A DNA stretch of 64,000 bases, taken from Stenocarpella maydis. Its lineage: Eukaryota; Ascomycota; Sordariomycetes; Diaporthales; Diaporthaceae. A program made the translations under genes and the position numbers. The notes under the pieces are model-generated. The model did not search any database. It was not told where the DNA came from and saw only the letters and a program-made list of their open reading frames with translations. Below, piece after piece: positions 57,214 to 64,000 of this stretch (its first letter is position 1; each line of letters opens with the position of its first letter). Location: assembly GCA_002270565.1 (NCBI GenBank), contig NQMI01000133.1:62001-126000 (forward strand), in the 5' to 3' direction.

Positions 57214-58050
57214 ATGCCTAAGAAGGTATGGTACCACTATCCAAAACCCATCACCCTCCCGAGCATCCAATGCAGGTCTTCACGATGGCCTGGAGACCCT
57301 GATGCCACAGACGCAACATCCTCACGTCTGCTCCCCACCCTTGCTGGGCCACCGACATGAATCCCGCCCGATAGAATCGCAGCCGAGCATTCGCTGACTG
57401 TGACTCCCTCCAACAGAGAAAGAACAACGGCCGCAACAAGAAGGGCCGCGGCCACGTCAAGCCCATCCGTTGCTCCAACTGCTCGCGATGCACGCCCAAG
57501 GACAAGGCCATCAAGAGATTCACCATCCGCAACATGGTCGAGTCTGCTGCTATTCGTATGTCAAGATGGTTGAACCGGGCTGGGCCTACCTCTGCGCCGC
57601 TGCAACACCGGCTCAACTCCCGTCCCTCGCCCGTGTCCGCCTTGCTAACAAGCGTCTTCGACAGGTGACATCTCTGACGCCTCGGTCTTCGCCGAGTACA
57701 CCGTCCCCAAGATGTACCTCAAGCTGCAGTACTGCGTCTCTTGTGCCATTCACGGCAAGATCGTTCGGTACGTTTGTCCTGGATGGAGGACAACTGTGTC
57801 TGGTCTGGTGCTACGGCCGCCTATTGGCAGTCCATGTGCCTGCCAGACACAGGCGGCTGAGAAGAACCTTGGCGGCAAATGAAACTCCATCAACCACCCC
57901 GGTCCCCATCGAGGAGCAAAACATGCTGACAGGAACACCAACAGTGTCCGTTCCCGTGAGGGTCGTCGCAACCGTGCCCCTCCCCCACGTGTCCGATACA
58001 ACAAGGACGGCAAGAAGATCACTCCTACCCAGGGTGCCAAGACTTCGTAG
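57214..58050 (+). CDS. 40S ribosomal protein S26 (eS26), 119 aa
   Basis: Small-subunit ribosomal protein near the mRNA exit channel. Four exons: 57214..57225 (only MPKK), 57417..57555, 57665..57767 and 57945..58050. The introns (191, 109 and 177 nt) are long relative to most in this window. The family sequence is intact: [19 protein letters not shown], zinc-binding CSNCSRC and [13 protein letters not shown] cysteine pairs, [16 protein letters not shown], and the basic C-terminus with [14 protein letters not shown]. Introns in this gene's first codons are common in fungi. I looked for box C/D or H/ACA elements in the introns and saw none convincing. Confidence 0.97.
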
Positions 58051-59069
58051 GAGAAGCCTCAGCAGATCACTGGTGTCTAGAAGTTGATTCCCTCTTCCGC
58101 CCCGCAACCCACATAAAATCATTCGTGATGGTCAAGGGACAAAGGTTTATCGGCATGTTAAAAAAAGGCAAAATGCACGACTTGCATGAAATGAATGCCA
58201 TGGTACGGTTGAAAACGGCGTCTGGGGCCGCTCTCCTCGATAGGTAGCGAGCGGCGTTGGGTTCAGATTCCCGTAGCTTCCGTCAAAATCAATGACACTT
58301 CGCCCGTGTGGGCAAAAGACGACGTCTGCTCCTGCGGCTCTTTCTTGTCGACATGAAAATGTGGTTGCTGAAGTTGGGTATGGTTTGCACATTGAGACAC
58401 TTTCAGCTCGAATAGCAACCATCTCATTTCCGGGCCACCACAAGTCATATATCCGTCATGGAGCACTCTGTCCCTCGTCCAACCCACACTTGCATGATCC
58501 CATCCTGCCCGAGTCTCGTATTCAACCCGCGCTTGGAGCTCATCATCTTGTCGAATGTTGATGCAGCCAACACTTGGCGCCTCGGACAACAATCTCGGGA
58601 TGCTCTTGGCTCATGTCGTTCACAAAAACCGTGCCATGCTCCTCTGACGTAGATGGGCGGGAGGACCTTGCTCCGCGGCGCGAGAGTGTCCACCTGCTCT
58701 GAAGCAATTTCCATGCCGTTATGGTCGAATAGATCATGGCCCAGCTCATGGACCAGCTGCGGGCCGCCTTGGGCAGTTCGCGGGCGTCCTGGTTCAGATG
58801 GATGGGCTCGGCTTAGACGGCTAGCAATAACAATCTCGGGATAAACCTCCCTCCTAATACAAGTCAAGCATGCATAAAAGTTGCAACACGGCTTGTGGCA
58901 AAACAACCGCGGTCAATATTTGAGCGCGAAGATGGTTGCAGAGATGCATTTAGTTTCGGTGGCCCAAAATTTATCTCGAGAGTACCCAATCGTTTTTAGT
59001 TACCTTCCATTCACAAAACGCTATGCGGCTCGGAATGGAGCAATAAGCTTCCTGTCAATTATTCTTCCC
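58051..59069. other. Convergent intergenic, 1.0 kb, with ambiguous minus-strand frames
   Basis: Between eS26 (+) and the DAO-Rieske gene (-). Several overlapping minus-strand frames occupy 58263-58906; one contains HELGH. They lie in different frames with no splice junctions I can defend, so I list no gene; a decayed gene or chance frames are both possible. Confidence 0.4.
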
Positions 59070-60932
59070 CTACGATAGAGTCCCCTTGGCAGCTGCCTTT
59101 ATGGCCTGGAACGTCCCCTGTACCTGTCCCTCGGCCGGCTCCAGGTTGCCCTTCGCAGGACCGTTGAGACACAAGCCCATCGGGGAGAAGCGGCTCCCGT
59201 GGACCGGGCAGTCAAACGACTTCTCGGCCTGGTTCCAGCAGACGACGCCCTTCATGTGCGGGCACAGCGCGCTCCTCTTGGTCACGTTGCCCTCCTCGTC
59301 CTTGAAGACCGCCACCGGCGTCCTGCTCTTGGGGTTCAGCACGCCGCCCGTTCCGGGGGCGAGGTCCTCGATGTCGGTGATGTCCGACTGCAGGAACCGC
59401 TTGTACTGCGTGTTGATCTGGATCTCGTGTGAGATCATGGACGGCGCCGACTTAAGGACGCTGCCCAGGCGCTTGGGCGAGTACAGCTTCGCCACGGCGG
59501 CCCAGTCCACCCTCCGCCTCGACGTCCGGTCAAGCCGGTCCACGGATTCCGGCTCCTCCAGCTGCGGGGCGATCTCGTCCGCGAGCACCCTGCCCGCGAT
59601 GACCCCGTGCGTGAGCCCGTTGCCCGAGTCGCCCGTCACGATGTAGATGTAGTTACACCCCTGGTTCTTACCGATGTAGGCCATGTAGTCGACGGGCTCG
59701 AAGATCTGCCCGCTCCACTTGTAGTCGGCCGTCTTGCACTGCGGGAACCGCTCACGCGCCCAGTCCTCGAGCTCCTCGAAGCGGCGCGTCGTGTCTTCCT
59801 GGCCGACCTTGTGGTCACCGCCGCCTACGATGAGGTAGTCGTCCATATCATCGCACTTGGCGATCCGGACGTAAATGTACGGGTCCGCCGTGTCGTACAG
59901 CAGGCAGTCCTCGACGGAGCCCTTGGGCACGCGGAGGGCAACGCAGTAGGTGCGGTGGAACTCCATCTGGCCGACGACGCTGATCTTCTGCAGCGGCACG
60001 CACGTCGCCTCGACGGCGTTCTGGCAGCGGATGTGATGGCCCGCCTCCGTCTGAATGTGCACCTTGGCGCCGGAGCCAAAGACCTTGTCGCTCTCCTCGT
60101 CTATGAGCATGGCGCGCGTGCCGGTGTAGCACCGGAAGTTGTCCTGCTTCTTGAGCCACGCTAGGAGGCCGTTCAGGTACTTGGTCGGGTGGAACGCGGC
60201 CTGGTCTTCCACGACAAGGGCATCGCGCTGGTCAAACTTGCCACCCCAGCCCCGAACGGCGACGCCCTCGCGGAAGTATGCCTTCAGCCCCAAGCCTTCC
60301 TCCATCTCCGCCTCATCACTCAGCTCCTTGACCTCCCTGGCGTGCTCCAGCGTATTCATCTTCCTGTCAAACTGCGACACGCGGTACGCGGTGACCTCGC
60401 GGTAGTCACAGTCGATGCCCAGTTCTCTCGAGATCTGCCCGACCCGCTTGACCGCCCAGTCATGGCTGTCCGCCGCAGCCTGCGCGCCCTCGAGACCGTG
60501 ATTCTTTGCGATATTCATGTACCCATCGTCCAGTGCGCTCGCTAGGTGGCCCGAGGTGCGGCCTGACTCCCCCGAGAGTACCTCGCGGGCCTCGATGAGG
60601 ACGACGTCGTGCTTCCGGGACACGAGCTCGTAGGCGGTGGAGAGGCCTGCGATACCCGCGCCGATGATGCAAGTTTCGGCCTTGATGTTCTCAGTGAGAG
60701 GCCCGAAGGTTGGCCGCTCCGAGTACGGGGAGTTGTGCACCCAGACTGAGTCTGCGATGCCTGAAGTGCGGTTGTATTGAGAGTGACCTGCCATGGCGGT
60801 TGCCGTTGCGAGGTGACTGTTACGGCGAGTAGCTGCGAAAATTGGTCGGAAAATTGGCCCCGTCTTGTTGTGAGATCTTGATGGAATCCTAGCTGCGCAC
60901 TGAAGCAGGGACCTGGCACACCGCGACGACAT
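59070..60932 (-). CDS. FAD-dependent oxidoreductase fused to a C-terminal Rieske domain, 620 aa
   Basis: Single-exon fusion of a DAO-type flavoprotein and a [2Fe-2S] Rieske domain. The N-terminal ~46 residues are basic and Ser-rich without acids (MSSRCARSLLQCAARIPSRS), resembling a mitochondrial leader; MAGHSQYN (residue 47) is an alternative start. The FAD motif CIIGAGIAGLSTAYEL lies near residue 88, followed by GESGRTSGHLASALDDGY. A second FAD region, VTGDSGNGLTHGVIAG, closes the oxidoreductase. The Rieske ligands are CPH (Cys557, His559) and CPVH (Cys575, His578). The arrangement matches bacterial and fungal 'Rieske-DAO' proteins, for which the substrate is generally unassigned; electron flow between flavin and cluster is inference. 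Confidence 0.95.
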   Translation of the reverse strand: MSSRCARSLLQCAARIPSRSHNKTGPIFRPIFAATRRNSHLATATAMAGHSQYNRTSGIADSVWVHNSPYSERPTFGPLTENIKAETCIIGAGIAGLSTAYELVSRKHDVVLIEAREVLSGESGRTSGHLASALDDGYMNIAKNHGLEGAQAAADSHDWAVKRVGQISRELGIDCDYREVTAYRVSQFDRKMNTLEHAREVKELSDEAEMEEGLGLKAYFREGVAVRGWGGKFDQRDALVVEDQAAFHPTKYLNGLLAWLKKQDNFRCYTGTRAMLIDEESDKVFGSGAKVHIQTEAGHHIRCQNAVEATCVPLQKISVVGQMEFHRTYCVALRVPKGSVEDCLLYDTADPYIYVRIAKCDDMDDYLIVGGGDHKVGQEDTTRRFEELEDWARERFPQCKTADYKWSGQIFEPVDYMAYIGKNQGCNYIYIVTGDSGNGLTHGVIAGRVLADEIAPQLEEPESVDRLDRTSRRRVDWAAVAKLYSPKRLGSVLKSAPSMISHEIQINTQYKRFLQSDITDIEDLAPGTGGVLNPKSRTPVAVFKDEEGNVTKRSALCPHMKGVVCWNQAEKSFDCPVHGSRFSPMGLCLNGPAKGNLEPAEGQVQGTFQAIKAAAKGTLS

Positions 60933-61955
60933 TGCTGAACAGATGTTATTGAGCTGCGTCCCGAGAATCTGAGGGCATCAACGAGCCTGCAAAACCAGGA
61001 GGTTGGTTTGGTCGCTTGGTCGGCCAACCAGCTTTTGGTATTTGAAATACATTGGCAGCGTTCCCCAATCCCAGCATCTCCATCTGCTGGTAATCACGAC
61101 GGCAAAAATCCGTCATCAACACTGTGTATGTCGTAGCTGCGCTGTTGTGCACTCTTGGCGTGTCTGGCGACGCGGCTGACATGTCGACAACATCTCGTCA
61201 TATCCCCATCAGTTGCCCCTCCCATTTGTTCGTGCACCAAAACAACCTCCCAATTCGGATCAAAAGTAAAGGCTCACTATATGAAGCGCGGAACGTCTGC
61301 TCCTCACACATATTGGCGTTGCGTGGAGCGGGCTCAGTATGGACAGATGGTCTCCCTTGCCTCAAAGAATGGCCCGAGTCTCCGAATCAAAATTTGAGCT
61401 GGGAATATTACCAAGACTTTCCATTCCCCGAATAAAGGTGAAAAATAATTGGAAACTTCAATCAGGACTATAGAGATTTAAACATTGAACCCTCAACTTC
61501 AGAGGGTGCTTCAGTGACTCGATACATCATGGAACTAGGCCGAAACGCTGACAACAATGACCAAGAACCACGACCAGGAATCTCTTCCATAGCCGTAACC
61601 TCGTCTCTCAGCTTGAATACTCGTGAATCCAATGTTACACCCTCAATATATCCATCATGATACTGACATAACCTTCGGGGCTCACCTTCTGTGGGTGCCA
61701 ACATTTGGTGGTGCATACTTTTATTTCAAGCGCTGCGGTTTTGGTTCAACGCTATAGTGCCATCCGCAAGTCACATAACTATTCACGCTTTCTTGAAAAT
61801 CTCTAGGGCTGGCTCTAAATTCACACTTTTTGGAAAATCCTGCTCCATGTCCTTGAGGATTACATAGAAAATCATGCAGCAGCCAGAGCCTGGAACACAA
61901 TCAAGCAGAACCAAATACGCCGAATCCAACCGGCCGTCAGAGAACTCGTCGTTGC
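60933..61955. other. Intergenic, 1.0 kb
   Basis: Promoter of the DAO-Rieske gene and 3' flank of the NmrA-like gene. No gene or RNA recognised. Confidence 0.45.
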
Positions 61956-63256
61956 TCACTTCTTGGCCTTCTTCTTGGGCCGAAGTTCCATGGCATACAT
62001 GCGGAAAAAGTCATCAGGCTCAGTCGGATGGACACCTGTGACATCGTGGAAGGCCGTGGTGGAAATATCTTGACAAATCGGGTCAGTTAAAAGCCATGGA
62101 CGAGATAGCATAGCCCATAGATTTGCTTACAGTTGGTCTTTCCTTCACGGACTAGGCTGTAGTACTCCAAGATGTATTCCATCTCGGACGGGTCAAGATC
62201 GGACTGCGACTTCAAAACGCGCTTCGCCTCAGCTCTATCTCGACTGTTAGCATTCGTCAACCCCCAAAGCATGAATATGGGCACCTCGGACTGACTCGCT
62301 GATTTCATCATACTCCAGTGTCTGGCCCAGTGCCTTGGACGCAGCCTCTGCCAGCTCCTTGCCAGCACACAGCATGGGGCCGGTGACGACCATCATCTGA
62401 CCCCTGTGGCGGTCGTCAAAGCCATGCTTACCCTTCCCAGCCAGAACGTGGGCTGCGACGTGGGCAACATCCTGCAATATTCATGAGTACACATTACTTT
62501 ACTAGAGCCGGGCCTAGCTGAGTTACTTACACCAAGTGCCACAGGTGCGAACTTGTGGTTCTGGCCAATGGGCAGAGGCAGTAGCCCCTCACTCTGAGCC
62601 TGCTGGGAGTAGAGGAGCAGATTCTCGGCGTAGAAACCCGCCCTGCTCGGATGTCAGTTCCGTGCGCTTATTCGAGCCATGTGAAAAACCACTCACCGAA
62701 TTACGCAGGGCGAGTGCCCAAGAGCTACATTCGGATCCCCCTTGGCAGAGAGCACGGCGCTCTCAATCTCGATGAACTCACGCAAGCGCGGCTGCATATC
62801 CTTGGTGGCGTAGTCGGCTCCAGCGGAGCTGATCAGCAGCACATTGGAGACGCCGGCCTTCTTGGCCGCGCTGGTGAGCTCAATGGTGAGGTCGAACTTG
62901 TCTTCATGCGCGGGAGGCACCAGACAGATCGTGTCGCAGCCGATCTTCTTCAGGTCCTGCACCAGGGACCGCTCCCGGCCGGGCACATGCTCGACAATCT
63001 TTGCCCCGAGCTTCTCGAGCTCTGCGACCTTTGGGGCTGAGGGCTTCAGGGTCAAGCCAGTGAGTGAGCTGATACTCTTGCTTCAGAGACGCAAGAAAAG
63101 TGTCAGCTCAGTGTGTGCGCGTGCAAACATCAAGACACATCGGAAGTGGTGAGTCACCTACTAGAACTTGCCCTCCCCGAGAAGGAGCTCCGCGATGAGG
63201 AAACCGGTTTGCCCATCCACTGCGGTGATGCAGACATTGCGAGTCGCGGAAGACAT
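61956..63256 (-). CDS. NmrA-like NAD(P)-binding protein, about 324 aa
   Basis: Atypical SDR of the NmrA/HSCARG type, usually a redox sensor or regulator binding NAD(P) rather than an enzyme. Proposed exons 63256..63168, 63080..62697, 62642..62531, 62471..62292, 62227..62131 and 62068..61956; the frame closes. The start MSSATRNVCITAVDGQTGFL holds the nucleotide-binding turn. Further features are LIELTSAAKKAGVSNVLLIS-like strand (TSAAKKAGVSNVLLISSAGA), AGFYAENLLLYSQQ, VALG-DVAHVAAHVL, QMMVVTGPMLCAGKELAEA, EYYSLVREGKTNY and STTAFHDVTGVHP. It ends in a basic KKKAKK. Uncertain points: intron 1 donor (GTTCTA) and the exon 4/5 junction, where two in-frame choices exist. Confidence 0.87.
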
Positions 63257-64000
63257 GGTGCATGAGTTGTGGTATGCAGAGAGGGGGTGTGAGCTGAGCA
63301 GTGTACACAAAGGGCCAGAGATTTCACAGTGGACTGAAGACTTCTCAGAGATAGCAATGTTGTGGCCTACGTGATGATGGACTGTGAAAATTGGAATCAC
63401 GTCCAAAGATATTCGAGAATAACACCAGTGCTTGCGCAGGGGAGATGGAGACCCGGGAGCTTTGATCCCGGCCGCCTTGGGTTGCCACAACCTCAGTTCG
63501 GTCTGCCATCGTCACAGTGACAGTTTCCGAACGACTTTTGAAGAGGGGAAACAAAGAATCTTTGACTGAAAGAGTGCCTGGAATCCGCCCAGGCACGCGT
63601 TACACGAGACATTTCCCCAAGGGATACCTGCAGCCATGCGTATAATTGACAGTCGGATGACGTACATCTGAGCGAAACAATCATCATCTGGACACCTCTG
63701 TCTACCGTCAACCGCTCTGTTGCTTTTTCCGTACCCAGCGTTCATTTTTGTTCTGTAATTTCTAGTCACGCTTAATGGGTGAACACCATGTTTTGTGACC
63801 TGCGCCAAGCTGCGTTGTAGGCTACTAAGGACTAGAGAATGCTACCTAGGTAGGTGCCGTAAGACTAAGAGTATTAGGTTGACGATTCCCCAGTAAGGAT
63901 GGTAGACATTAGTATGGAAGCAGAACTGGAGAATTGCTTGCGGCTCTTGCTGTGCGAGACAGCAAGTACATATCAAGTAGCTAAAGAGAAGGCAAACGAC
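63257..64000. other. Right-edge intergenic, 744 bp
   Basis: Promoter of the NmrA-like gene and sequence to the window end. No coding character, RNA or repeat recognised. Confidence 0.45.

Noticed and set aside
57226..57416. Possible intronic snoRNA in the first intron of eS26
   Set aside because: A CTGA is present but no paired C box or terminal stem could be found.

Overview
The window comes from a filamentous ascomycete (Pezizomycotina; Sordariomycetes is my best guess, by inference). The signs are short spliceosomal introns of about 50-190 nt with internal CTRAC-like branch sites, GC-rich coding regions, long AT-richer intergenic stretches, and fungal families: Zn2Cys6 regulators, Dal5-type permease, PTH11-like receptor, NmrA-like protein and ubiquitin-ribosomal fusion. 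I support 25 protein-coding genes (one cut by the left edge, one carrying an apparent frameshift), a cupin gene remnant, one MITE-like inverted-repeat element and several simple repeats. I recognise no tRNA, rRNA or CRISPR array.

Left part (1-13.1 kb), accessory and redox-rich: a sugar transporter, an orphan protein, the cupin remnant, a zinc-independent MDR oxidoreductase, a Zn2Cys6 regulator divergent from an NADH-dehydrogenase-like flavoprotein, an SDR, and a secreted GMC oxidoreductase. This could be a small catabolic or specialised-metabolism group with its own regulator, but no PKS, NRPS or terpene synthase is present.

Middle (13.1-39.1 kb): a coiled-coil protein with an RVxF-like motif, a 4.4 kb gap, a Ser/Thr-rich single-pass membrane protein, a DUF1479 protein with a probable mitochondrial leader, an unusual C6-type regulator, a DUF1993 protein, then a Dal5-type permease divergent from a cytochrome P450, and a PTH11-like membrane protein with a probable 1-nt frameshift.

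Right part (41.3-63.3 kb), mostly housekeeping: AMSH-like deubiquitinase, an orphan protein, prefoldin subunit 6, VPS4, NOP56, a GH18 chitinase, ubiquitin-eS31 divergent from eS26, a DAO-Rieske fusion oxidoreductase and an NmrA-like protein. AMSH and VPS4 both act with ESCRT; NOP56, ubiquitin-eS31 and eS26 all serve ribosome production.

The most notable signals are a 124-codon basic open frame directly in frame after the NOP56 TAG stop, three GC-AG introns inferred from protein-family continuity, the MITE-like element at 43.7-44.1 kb, and the frameshift in the PTH11-like gene. Exon boundaries were read by eye from splice motifs and reading-frame continuity; no alignment was run.
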